Source: Ulva prolifera
Taxonomy: Eukaryota > Chlorophyta > Ulvophyceae > Ulvales > Ulvaceae
Reading direction: 5' to 3'
Length of the DNA stretch: 25,029 nucleotides
Assembly: GCA_023078555.1 (NCBI GenBank)
Contig: JALAAN010000029.1
Location: 1 to 25,029 of the forward strand
Each line of letters starts with the position of its first letter. The stretch's first letter is position 1. Of this stretch, positions 14,401-24,025 are shown one piece after another. Below the pieces are notes generated by a model. That model had not been told where the DNA came from. It searched no databases and saw only the letters and a list, made by a program, of their open reading frames with translations. The translations under genes were made by a program, and so were the position numbers.

Positions 14401-14972
14401 CAGGCGAACAAAGCAGCGCTACACCGCGAACACAGGCAGCGACAGTCCCACCACTGGCACCTGCTGAAAGATGACGTCTGAGATGATCGCGCACGTTCAT
14501 ATAAGGCACTGGAGGGCGACGGTATCTACACAGCGGCATTTGGTCAACGTTCTGCGTCGCAGCTTGCACCCGCTTTTTCAGCTCACCTTGGCACGGATTC
14601 ACTGCACGCCCACGGCTCTAAGATCCAGCCTACACATTGTCGCTCAAGCTGCCAACTCCACAGCTTCCTTTCCAATCTCAACCTCGGGTTTGTCAGCTAC
14701 AGTCAGCACCCTTGCCCCACCCTCCAAGCCAACTGAATCCCAGACAGTGAGGTGGAACTGGCTCTGTGACAACGGTATGCATATGGCCTCTATCTCTGCA
14801 GAGCTCACGATGGACCCCTGAACTTGCGGATCCGGAACAACATCTCAGCCACTATTCACTGACATTTGACATGCTGCTTGCAATTGGGCAGTGATGATGT
14901 GCTCAGAGTGTACATGCCCGCAAGAACAGCAAAAACCGAGCCCCGCCGTGGTGCCTTCCGAACCATGGAGAC

Positions 14973-14993
14973 GCAGCATGGCCTCCATGCTGC
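14973..14993. repeat. Short hairpin
   Basis: GCAGCATGG, a CCT loop, then CCATGCTGC: 9-bp perfect arms. It is part of a wider CATGC/GCTGC-rich stretch and may simply reflect that composition. Confidence 0.8.
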
Positions 14994-15192
14994 ATGTGTG
15001 CATGCCACCGTTGTGTTGCACCTGTCTTACAATCAGTCGTACAGACCCAGAGGCCAGAGGTGCTGCCAAACCCATGCTGCCATGCTGCCGCAGCACTGCA
15101 GCACTGCATTTAATTCACACGAACGACCTGTGCATGCCTGCAGGTTGAGCACCCAGCCTGCTCATACCCCTGTGCTGGCACGTCGGTTGCAA

Positions 15193-15261
15193 GCATGAGC
15201 AGCAGCACTGCCGCAGCACAGCATGCACACAGCATGCATGAGCAGTAGCACTGCCGCAGCA
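15193..15261 (+). repeat. 26-bp direct repeat
   Basis: A 26-bp sequence starting GCATGAGCAG and ending CACTGCCGCAGCA occurs at 15193-15218 and 15236-15261 with one mismatch. The short spacer contains further GCATG words. Confidence 0.85.
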
Positions 15262-15650
15262 TGCGCATGTGTCTCTGCTCTGTCACATGCTCAACGCAAC
15301 CACGCATGTGGAGAGGCACGCATGCATGAGGTCATGACCTAGGTATATGTACCTTGTGTTCTACGGCAGCACCCCCCCGCACACCAACACCGAGCCTCAG
15401 AGAGACTTGCTGTCCCGCTGCATGCAGCGTTGGCCTCTGGCCGGACATTCATATCAACATGCAGCATGGCACCTCAGGTGATCCCTTGCCAAGCACAGCA
15501 CACGTGCTCTGTTCACTGCATAGCGCGCGACCAACGCGCACGCCCTGACCCTAAGCCGCCACCCGTGATTTGCAGATCTGCAGATCGCCGGACGCCCCTC
15601 AAAACAACGCCACGCCTTGAACACCCAATATCATATACGACTATAATCAA

Positions 15651-16157
15651 ATGGCTTCCACACAGGCTCTCCGGCGGCGCGCGTTGACCGTCACCCGCAT
15701 CGGCCTCGCGCTCCTGGCGGCCCTCGCCGCGCTCACCGCATGCATGCCGGCTGCCGCGGCAGCTGAAGCCGGCCTCGTGAGCCCCCCCGGGCCCGCGGCC
15801 GCCATGTCCCGCGCGACCCTCTGCGCCGGCCTCGCCGACCCACCCGCGGACGTGTACCCGCCCGTCCCCCCTGCGCCTGAACCGACTCCAATCCAGCCCG
15901 GCGATGTCATCGACGCACACGTCACGATCGACAGCTTGGAGCCGGTGCCTGAGGCGCTCGCGTTTGGAGAGCTGGCCGCGGCGGGAGGGCGGAGGTTGCT
16001 GCAGTGCCGCAAGTGCAAGTGCTTGCCGAGGTGCTCGCGGTGTTTGATCAACAGCTGCCGGGCGGGGCTGTGCAGGGGGTTCTGCCGCGTGCCGGCTGCA
16101 GACAGCCGATGTTCCATCTTGACGTGCTCCCGGGAGCAGTTCCCCTCTGCGATCTAG
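15651..16157 (+). CDS. Secreted ten-cysteine protein with RRLLQ processing-like site
   Basis: A complete, intronless gene of 168 residues. Residues 1-38 form a signal peptide: a basic start (RRRALTVTR), a hydrophobic core LALLAALAALTA, then an Ala run where cleavage is likely. Residues 39-113 are a Pro- and Asp/Glu-rich pro-region (PIQPGDVIDAHVTIDSLEP). R114-R115 opens RRLLQ, a dibasic site. The last 50 residues hold ten cysteines with spacing C-x2-C-x-C-x3-C-x2-C-x4-C-x4-C-x3-C-x8-C-x4-C, enough for five disulfides, and are otherwise Arg/Lys-rich. The layout resembles a precursor that releases a small disulfide-rich peptide, but RRLLQ-like motifs may be common in green-algal secreted proteins, so processing is an inference. 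A damaged paralogue lies at 21689-22469 with the same cysteine spacing, which supports this being a real gene. Function unknown; a cell-wall, signalling or defence role is possible. Confidence 0.8.
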   Translation: MASTQALRRRALTVTRIGLALLAALAALTACMPAAAAAEAGLVSPPGPAAAMSRATLCAGLADPPADVYPPVPPAPEPTPIQPGDVIDAHVTIDSLEPVPEALAFGELAAAGGRRLLQCRKCKCLPRCSRCLINSCRAGLCRGFCRVPAADSRCSILTCSREQFPSAI

Positions 16158-17338
16158 CGAGGGGGCGCACCGGAGGGGTGGGGCTGCCGAGGGGCGGAAG
16201 ATCTGGGGGCTACACAGCCTCGGAACGCGCACTCGTACGGCCGCGTGCGCTGAAGTATTTGACCCCTCACTTATCGAAATCATGGGTTCTGGATCAACAG
16301 AGCTGAATTGGCGTCCCGGACTACAATCTAGAGGCTGGCCGTGTCAAGGGGGACAATAACGGGGGTGCGCGGGTCGGAGTTGACGTGGCGACATGTCGAT
16401 CCGACCTTGCCGGTGTGCGGTGTTTACGACCGGCGCCCCTGGGGGGTGAAAGTGATTGAAGGGGAAGCCACAATGATACCGCCGTGATGGCAGTGTGTGG
16501 CCAAGCCCATGGGCTTCATTATATTTAGCTAATTAGCTCTGCATGCACGGGCGCACAGTCATAGGTTGGAACACACGCGCGCGCATGCGTGTTGTCTTTT
16601 CAGAGATGGTACGACTCGTAGAAGGAGTGGAGTAGATGTCCCAGGATCTTGCTGGGTCTGCCCATCGTTGGTGTGGCAGCTCGGGGGTTGCATGGGCCTT
16701 ATGCCTGGGATCCAGAATAACATGAGTCAGTGATTCTAGCAGTGGATTTTTTAGTGTACTGTTTCGTTTGCCCTATTTTCTTAGGTATCCTGCAGCTTTA
16801 GACGTGAGTACCGAGTCCTGATTCACTTGACAGAGTTCTGGACTTGAGCCACTTGGGCTTGACTTGTCAGAATGGTGCCACGCCGGCCGCGCGCGGTTCG
16901 GTGGTGGATTCGGATGGGTGAGTAGATGCAGCACTGTAAGTGACCTGAAGCGTACAGCAGTTTTTCCTTCACTTGGCCATCTCCTTAAGGAGAAGCTTGT
17001 CATAACTCGACAACTCCGGATGTCAGGCACGACAGGCCGAGTGTCAGCAGACGCCCCCAGCGCTTTCCGCAGCTTTCTGAGATGCTCGCGCTCCCACCAG
17101 CTGGCATTGGGAGAGTGCCGGCCCCCTTGTGCCACCACAACCAAGAGCACCACATCGGGCAAATGCACATGATGTCACGCCAGACCTATGTGGGTATATA
17201 CACACACAAACCTGTATGCAGCTGCAGAAGCACACGTGGTCAGACAGCAGTTGGTGCCACGAGGCGTGGATCAATTGACTTCAATCGCACACAGAACATA
17301 TCTCGGCGGGGATACTGAACACCCGTGTTGAGTCGTCA
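16158..17338. other. Intergenic, no supported gene
   Basis: This holds the 3' flank of the secreted-protein gene and then about 1 kb without a convincing gene. Around 16770-17170 both strands have open frames of about 100-130 residues. Neither combines a good ATG context, a family signature or splice support. Confidence 0.5.
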
Positions 17339-17751
17339 GGGCCCGATCATATGGAACAATTCCGAATATTCAGGTCGAATTCCTGGATGGGAGCCCAGGA
17401 AATGCTGCAAAGCGACCCAACACTGAGCCTGGGGCAGTGGTCCAAGGAGAATTCCATGCGGGCAGCACCGCGTAATCAGCAAGGCCTGGGGCGGTGTGGA
17501 GAGACGCAGGGATGGCGCCGGCCAGCTGCAGGGGGTGTTGCGTGCGTGGAAGGGGGCCTGGGGCGAGGCCCTCACGACCGGTGTTTGAGGGCCTGGGGCC
17601 CTGCACGGCGTGTGCTTACGTGCGGGGGTGTGTGTTCGAATCGGATCCAAGGACACAGTCGGAGAGCATGTGGGCCGCTTTGCCGCATTTTCAGGGATGA
17701 CACCCCAAAAATAGACGTGGATATTCGGAACTGTTCTATGTGATCGGGCCC
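17339..17751. mobile_element. Short non-autonomous element with 31-bp terminal inverted repeats
   Basis: The left end (17339-17369) starts GGGCCCGATCATATGGAAC. The right end (17721-17751), read on the other strand, starts GGGCCCGATCACATAGAAC. The two 31-base ends match at 28 positions. The 413-bp element encodes no transposase, so it is MITE-like. GGGCCC is itself a palindrome, so it could be either the tip of the element or a 6-bp target-site duplication. No other duplication is seen in the flanks. The word GACCCAACACTG occurs both inside the left end (about 17414) and just past the right end (about 17755). The family cannot be assigned. Confidence 0.7.
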
Positions 17752-17831
17752 GATGACCCAACACTGTCGGAGAGGGAGGTAGAACGCCGGGGCAGTGCAA
17801 GTGCACACCAACCGTTGGTGAAGCCACCGTC

Positions 17832-18176
17832 GGCAATGCAAGTGCACACCCACGCCACTGCCGGCAATGCACGTGCACACCCACGCCACCGCCGGCAATG
17901 CACGTGCACACCCACGCCACCGCCGGCAATGCAAGTTGCACACACCACAGCCACCTGCCGGCAATGCACGTGCACACCCACGCCACTGCCGGCAATGCAC
18001 GTGCACACCCACGCCACAGCCGGCAATGCAAGTGCACACCCACGCCACTGCCGGCAATGCACGTGCACACCCACGCCACTGCCGGCAATGCACGTGCACA
18101 CCCACGCCACCGCCGGCAATGCAAGTGCACACCCACGCCACCGCCGGCAATGCAAGTGCACACCCACGCCGCCGTC
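17832..18176 (+). repeat. 31-bp minisatellite, about 11 units
   Basis: Units start at 17832, 17863, 17894, 17925, 17960, 17991, 18022, 18053, 18084, 18115 and 18146. The consensus begins GGCAATGCACGTGCACACCC and continues with ACGCCACCGCC. Two variants alternate, with GCACGTGCAC (a palindrome) or GCAAGTGCAC. The fourth unit is 35 bp long. All frames on both strands stay open through it, which explains the long Cys/His- or Val/Gly-rich frames nearby. Confidence 0.95.
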
Positions 18177-18955
18177 AACCGCAGAGGCCGACCCATGCCG
18201 GCCCTGACCACGGCTTAAGCAGCGGAATTCCGAGCACAGCAAGACGGCACACACCTCACGCCAGCGAGCGCATGGGCACACCCACAGGTAGAGCCGCCTG
18301 TGCTTGTGCGTTGCTCCGGCGGTGCTGCCGGCCGCTAGAGATCTCTGTCCTTGTAGCACACACCCACAGGCAGAGACCCACTCACCCACAATGTGCCTGT
18401 GAGGGAAGCACGGCAGTACACGTGGAGTTGAGTTGTAAGGCTGTGCAGGGTGGCTGGGTCGAGTCGAAGTTTGATCCACATTTGGGTGGCAGTGGCTGGG
18501 GTGCACACAGTGTTACAATGACAAAGGCAGCAAGGCGGGCAGCACCGCGAAAGAAGCAAACAGACGAAGCAAACACACAGACACCCACGCACGCGACACC
18601 CACCACGCCCAAAAACGACACCCACCGGCGCAGCAAAAGACACAGATCCGCAGACCGCCAAGCACACACCCACACACCCACAAACCCAAACCCACACACG
18701 CACGCACGCAGGCCCACGGCCGACACACAACATCACAACCACCAACACCACAACGCCCGCCGCCGTACGACAGGGCCAAACCCAACACACTGCTGCCTGA
18801 GGCCGCCCATCATGCCCGCCCGGTGCACACAGTGTCACAGGGATGAAGGCTGTGCGGGGCCGATGGTGCTGCCTGCCTGCCCCATCCAAACAGTCCATGT
18901 GACACAGCCACAAACCACAACACAATGCACAGCCAGCGAACGCAGCAAAGCCTGC
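18177..18955. other. CA-rich, strand-biased low-complexity tract
   Basis: No gene is supported. From about 18550 to 18760 the plus strand is almost all A and C, built from CACACCCA-, CACGCACG- and AAACCC-like words, so the minus strand is G/T-rich. GTGCACACAGTGTyACA occurs twice, near 18500 and 18822. A long open frame across the tract reflects its biased composition. Confidence 0.6.
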
Positions 18956-18989
18956 GGAGGTGGACGCAGCAAAGCCTGCGTCCACCTCC
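18941..18989. repeat. 14-bp-arm hairpin with internal direct repeat
   Basis: GGAGGTGGACGCAG (18956-18969), loop CAAAGC, then CTGCGTCCACCTCC (18976-18989): perfect 14-bp arms. CGCAGCAAAGCCTGCG occurs twice, at 18941 and 18965, the second copy forming the hairpin tip. It could be a strong RNA hairpin or the relic of an inverted duplication. Confidence 0.9.
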
Positions 18990-20602
18990 CATTCTGAACA
19001 TCATACCGAGCAGTGACACATGGTACTTCCGCAGAGCTCACAGGGAGGAGGCAGTGTTCAGCGGCTGCCCTGCAACGTTCCTGTGGACAGGCGACCAAGG
19101 CCGGATGTCCAAAATGTGTGCCTCAATCGTGAATGTCTGGGATATGCTCCTGAGGATACAAGAATGAACTGCACTGAAGATTTTTGCAGACCTTGTGATG
19201 CTGTGAGACACTGGCGCATGGCCACTAGCATGCCAGCATGCCAGACAAGTCACAGCCTTGACTATGCACAGAATGAGATCCTGTACCTGAGCACAAGCAT
19301 ATGAAGTTCTGTGTTGGCTGCGGTTGTCTCAGGCAGCTACCATGTTCCCAGGAGGTTTACACATCAGCACATGCCTTGCTCGCTTTGTCCTTGTAACACA
19401 TCAGCACATGGACTCCGAGGACGCAAGCGTTGCAAGACGAGCACCACCTAGGTGCACCTCCATGAGCCTTCAGCAGCCAGGCCACGTATTGCACCTCCTG
19501 CAACGCCGGGAAGACTTCACGGTGCTCGCTGAAGCCCACAACATGATTTCAACATTCAGACTGCATTACACGTTTCAACGGGTGCAATGGCACTGCTCGC
19601 GAGGCAAGTGCTTGGTCAACAAATGCGTGCGACCAGGCACAGGGACGTTGAGGTATGGAATTACGACATGTCAAATTACCTGGCATTCCTGGCTAGACCA
19701 ACGCATGAACTGCATACAGTGCAATCGAGGATGGATTGCGTTTGATATCTCGATCGATCAACTGTGCAGAGGCGCGAAATTCTCAGCTGGCCAGTAGACC
19801 ACCGGCGTGGCAACCCGTACCACCCGAGCGCGGGCCTTTTAACCACCAACATTACAATTTTCGTTCCGTCCAGTACGAGTGCACCGTCAGGGACGGCAAC
19901 TTCTCCAGCCGCGGTCTGCAGCCAGTGTGTGGAATGTGTGCACTGGCTCTTCGCCGTTGCCACACCGGCGCCGCAAGCACATACGAGTTATATGTGAGTC
20001 CTCGATGTCAACACGCTCAATTCTGAAGTCTGCAGATTTGTTTGTTTCATCTCGACACAGTACCTGGAACTCACCTCGCCGCAGTGCGTTGTCAGCGTTG
20101 TCCTTTGCACACGTATATTTGATTTAGTACAATCAGCCACGCCATCGAAGATCAACAAGAGCTCATGCGAAGCGCTCCTACCTGAGGTGTGAGCTCAGCA
20201 GTGCATGGACTGGCTTTAGTACGCCTGTGTGTCTTTCGTGCCATGCACGCTTCACCGCACGCGGCCTGGACCAACAAGTGCGGGATTCTGCAGGTTTGCG
20301 CGCTCTTCTGTTGTCCACTGACCAACCATCAACCAGTCCTCAACATGCAGCTGTACTCTGATTTGGTGCGTTTCGGTAAATCTCACTTTTGCCTGCAGCG
20401 GCTCGATGTATGATCACCTGGCGTACCTGTTAAGGAAGAAGCTGCCAGTGGACACACGAACGCTGCCAGTCCAGACCCAGTCCCTCGTTCGACTCACCGG
20501 GCACACGTGTCTCCGACGTGATCCTTTTCATACATGACATTTACACGCCCATCCACCAACAGGACCAGTCCCTGATGAGGAGTCACGATCACAGCCCCGC
20601 CA
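18990..20602. other. Gene-poor stretch, nothing convincing
   Basis: Open frames of up to about 157 codons occur on the plus strand (for example 19324-19797 and 19736-20026). They show no domain, no paired splice sites and no paralogue in the window. I see no repeat array, RNA gene or element end here. Confidence 0.5.
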
Positions 20603-20731
20603 CCTTTGTACGTAGGTACTTACAAAGGGCAGAGGCCGGGCAGAGCGGGCCGAGCGTGTACCACAGCCCTACATCACAGCCCTACCGGCGCCTTTGTCTG
20701 TATGTAGTTACAAAGGACAGAGGCCGGGCAG
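20603..20731 (+). repeat. Duplicated 41-bp module containing a hairpin
   Basis: Two copies, 20603-20643 and 20691-20731, begin CCTTTGT, contain TACAAAGG or ACAAAGG and end CAGAGGCCGGGCAG. In each, CCTTTGT pairs with ACAAAGG to form a short hairpin. The loops differ, so the arms are better conserved than the centre. Confidence 0.8.
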
Positions 20732-21688
20732 CGAGCCGTTGCCAGGAATACACACGTATATCCACTCACGCAGTCATGGCTGTATGTATGCATGATTACG
20801 TTTGTGGGTGGGGGTGTGCATGCGTGTGGAGGTCTGGGCCCAGGTCTGGGCCCACCGGTGTTTGTGTCGGCCGTTGGGGGTCGTTGGGGGCGCTGTACGG
20901 CTAAGCGCCGCTGTGGCGTGGGTGCGCTAGGGCGGGTTTGCGGCTGCGTGCTTGCGATGCCCGCTGAAGCCACGATACCTCCCCGCCTCGTTGCCAGAAT
21001 CCTTGTATCACCATATCACATCCTGCAGCATGGTTCTGACCCGCGTTTAAACTTTAAATTTCCGGTGCACTCGCTGCCACTCGCCAATCGATCCTTGTCC
21101 TCCAGCTAGCCATGGGCAGTATCTGTCGGCACCGCTGACCCCCAAACACCAATCCTGTGGCATGAGCGGTTGCTTCCCGCTCCCGGCCATCTCGACGCGC
21201 AACCCGTCCATTGACTCACCCTGCCGACCGGTGACCTTGCAAGGACACATCAAGCATCTTCTGTTTTACCTCCGACCTCCGACCTTCAAGCTCACTTACC
21301 CCTCACCAGCGCACACAGGAACTCCAGAAGTAAGGCCACCTTGCCTGACCGACCGCCCAAGACACAATCCCAACCTCTCATGGCGCCCCAGTTCCCCGGA
21401 TACACAGCTACCGTGATCACCTCACGCTCCGCCACGTCTCCAGCCACCTCCCCCTAACCCCTAACCCCCACCCGCCCTCCTCACCAGCCGGAGCATGGCC
21501 TGCCGCCATATGAACACCTCCTAAGTGCGCCCCAACCACCCCCCACCAACCACCACCACCACCACCACCACCACCACCGCTGCCGGTAGCGAAGAGATCT
21601 CCACCCGCAACGAGCCCCATTTGCCTCAGCACGCAGGCTCCGCTGCCTCTGCCTCCTCCCCCCCCGCCCCCCCACCACAAACACTAGC
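20732..21688. other. Intergenic with simple-sequence patches
   Basis: No gene is supported. It contains TCGTTGGGGG twice near 20880, a CCCCTAACCCCTAACCCCC patch near 21453 (telomere-like but only two units) and an ACC microsatellite. The final bases should contain the promoter of the damaged secreted-protein paralogue. Confidence 0.5.
21551..21578 (+). repeat. CAC trinucleotide microsatellite
   Basis: Just over nine pure CAC units. It lies upstream of the damaged secreted-protein paralogue. Confidence 0.95.
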
Positions 21689-22469
21689 ATGTGTACCCTC
21701 GCAGCGCTTCTTTGTCGCATTGTTGCCATGTGTGGCGCTTGCGCAGGCCCCCCTAGCCGGCCCCCTCCAGCCCGGACATCACCCCCCCGCATTATCACCG
21801 GGGTCCCACCGACTTCTACGACACCTACGGCCTTGAGGACCCCCCCGCCGGTTCCCTGGACGCCCCCAGCAGCACTGATAGCCCATTAGTTGATGCAGAT
21901 TTCCGCGTAGACACCGGAATCGCCCGATCGATGCCCTGTTTGCGAACGAGCCCCCCCCCCGATCCAGGTAGGGGACATCGTCTTCGGCAACGTGGACGGC
22001 ATCGCCGACGCCCCGACCATGCCCACGTGCCGTACGACTATGGTGATTACATGCATGAGGACGATGCATACGGCGATGCAGGAGACACGGAGGGCAGCAC
22101 GGTTGGCGCCGCGGCGTCCGGCCGGCGGCTGCTGCAGTGCCGCTCGGCCGCTGTCTGCCGCGGTGCGCCCGCTGCTTGATCCAGCGCTGTCAAGAAGGCC
22201 AGTGCATTGGGCTGTGCAAGGTTTCGGATCAGAGAACTCAGCGCTGTCGGGCGATTAGCTGTGCGCCGATCAGCCAAGAAGGGTTCTTGCGGGCTACGCC
22301 CCGCTCCCCGCTTGACGGCACAAGCACAGGGGATACAGTCCCCCCAACTGAAGCAGGCCCGGAATCAGACACAGCGTTGGCGCCACAGGGTAGTGGTGGA
22401 GGCGTGCAGGCTGGTGGGGAGCCCCACTCTGTGCCACCGCGCGAGACCCGCCGGGGCTTCAGCCCGTAG
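21689..22469 (+). pseudogene. Frame-broken paralogue of the ten-cysteine secreted protein
   Basis: It has the same order of parts as the gene at 15651 but is spread over several frames. A hydrophobic start (from about 21689, or FFVALLPCVALAQ in another frame) is followed by an acidic pro-region (DFYDTYGLEDPP; then PIQVGDIVFGNVDG, matching PIQPGDV of the intact copy; then YDYGDYMHEDDAYGD). Next comes RRLLQC (22123-22140), then CLPRCARCLIQRCQEGQC and the remaining cysteines, with spacing equal to the intact copy except one gap of 9 instead of 8. A single missing base between 22144 and 22151 separates RRLLQC from CLPRC. Another break coincides with the C10 run at 21951-21960, and further shifts lie on either side. 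The C-terminal tail is longer than in the intact copy and ends at 22469. It could be a decaying duplicate, a spliced gene misread here, or a real gene damaged by sequencing errors. Confidence 0.65.
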
Positions 22470-24025
22470 TATCAGCTATGGCGTAGTAAAGTAAAACAAA
22501 GCAAAACAGCATTCACCGGTTCTACGTGATAACGTGAGACAAAGAAACGATGTTCTGAGTCGGTTCTACAGCCGGGATGGGCTGGCGTGTTAATGGCTGT
22601 AATGCACGATGTGTCGGAGTCAGAGCTAGTGAGCGATGCCTATTTCAGGTCAGTGTGTTCCACCGTACTAGTTCACACACACAATGTTATCAACACGGCA
22701 GCAGCTGCTAGGTCGGCAGCATAGATGAAACAGCCTCGCAGGCTATAAACCACAGCAGGACCCGCAAGCAGCTGCGTCATCAAGCAAGGGCACATCAGAC
22801 GCCTGTCCGACCCTTTCAGGAAGTCCGTTGACCTCGCTGGAAGCTACCATGGCCACAGCACGCGGGAAATAGAGATGGAGCCCAATTGCTGTGTTAAGCA
22901 AGCTCGAGTACGCTGCATGACCCAAGAAGCACGTAGGTTCAGCGGTCGGATCCAGCATATGTCGACATACAGATCTGATCGAGATGCTCTGCTGTAAGTG
23001 CTGTGTTCTGCAGTGCCACGGCAAGAGCTAATGTTCCTCAACCGCTTCAGCCACAAGCACCACACCCACTACGTGTCGCAGTACCGGCTGTTGCTGCTCA
23101 ATGTCCGCCTGGCTAAACCTTCTATGCACTGCACAAGCGAAGAATGGACAAGACCGACCTGCCACACAGTAGCGTTGACTAAAACTGTGATGTTGCTCTC
23201 TTTCTAGACTTCTCGACCTGCAGGCAAACTGGCGGAGCGGAGGGTTCTGTGGGAACACCCGCCATGGCAGCACGATGGCCGCAACACAGTGACGCTGACG
23301 CCATGTGTTGTAACCAGCAGTTCTTCTGCATAGCCACACATTGCAGAGGGACTACCCAAGTACAATACCACGCTGCCCAATCCTGGTCGAGGGAATGAGC
23401 CTTTGGAGCGAGCAAGCTTTTCACCGTTCTCTATTCGAGCAACAGATGAAAATGCTGGCCTTGCTTGTGCCCTGGCATCTGTGGAGACTCTCCACACGCA
23501 GCACACCTGAGCCCTTTCAACAGATCTACGGACTGCGTGGGCGTGTCTGACTTTGCACAGCCACGCGCAGATGAGTTTCACACATGTGCGGCCAGTGGCT
23601 GCTCAGGCACTCTGCACTGCTCCAGACACACAAGCAACATGCCGCTGCATCTTCAGCAGAACACCTCGAGACGAGGCTGCGGTGATGGTGACGGCTCGAT
23701 GACCGGCCAGCATGCAGACTGGCTCCTTCACGATCCCTGTAGGGCGAACAGTGTCTCACTGCGTGACCTGTCTGCATGAGCAGATCCCCACAGATAGCAA
23801 GAACCCACGTGGACTTGGGCCAGAACACTAGATCTGTCTCCAAACCAGATCCACTGCGAGAGCACCCACGAATCCCCAAAGCTGAGCATGCTTGAAAAAC
23901 CGTTATGATTCATTATTGTCGCCCAGAGGGTGGGGCCTAAGCACTCACGCGTACGTCTCTCTGGGGTGGGAAAGACGAGGGCGGAGCGGGAAGGGGGATC
24001 AAGGGTGGCTGGAGTTTGATGGTGG
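22470..24025. other. Gene-poor stretch, nothing convincing
   Basis: Open frames on both strands reach about 150 codons but show no recognisable motif. The right part is the 3' flank of the minus-strand kinase and should hold its poly(A) site. A plus-strand TGTAA near 22599 could serve the secreted-protein paralogue. No repeats or element ends were seen. Confidence 0.45.

Larger units (their letters stand above)
14401..15650. other. Gene-poor stretch rich in GCAGC/GCTGC and CATGC
   Basis: No gene is supported here. It holds a hairpin (14973-14993), a 26-bp direct repeat (15193-15261) and many CATGC and GCAGC words. Short frames with plausible composition occur on both strands at 14644-14850. 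The last few hundred bases should contain the promoter of the secreted-protein gene that starts at 15651; no TATA box at a sensible distance was seen. Confidence 0.5.

Noticed and set aside
14471..14850. Competing plus- and minus-strand coding frames
   Set aside because: Both strands look equally protein-like and neither has splice or homology support, so no gene was called.
15513..16283. 256-codon minus-strand frame
   Set aside because: It is antisense to the secreted ten-cysteine gene, whose signal peptide and paralogue make the plus strand the coding one.
16773..17168. 131-codon minus-strand frame with a hydrophobic start
   Set aside because: It begins at GTG, not ATG, overlaps an equally open plus-strand frame, and has no family signature.
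17620..17660. tRNA T-loop-like GTTCGAATC
   Set aside because: The flanking bases do not form a T stem and no acceptor or anticodon arm is present.
17336..18997. Large Val/Gly/Cys- or His/Thr-rich frames on both strands
   Set aside because: They run through the 31-bp minisatellite, the MITE-like element and the CA-rich tract. Composition explains them.
21450..21472. Telomere-like CCCCTAACCCCTAACCCCC
   Set aside because: There are only two units inside C-rich DNA and it does not match the green-algal TTTAGGG or TTTTAGGG repeat.
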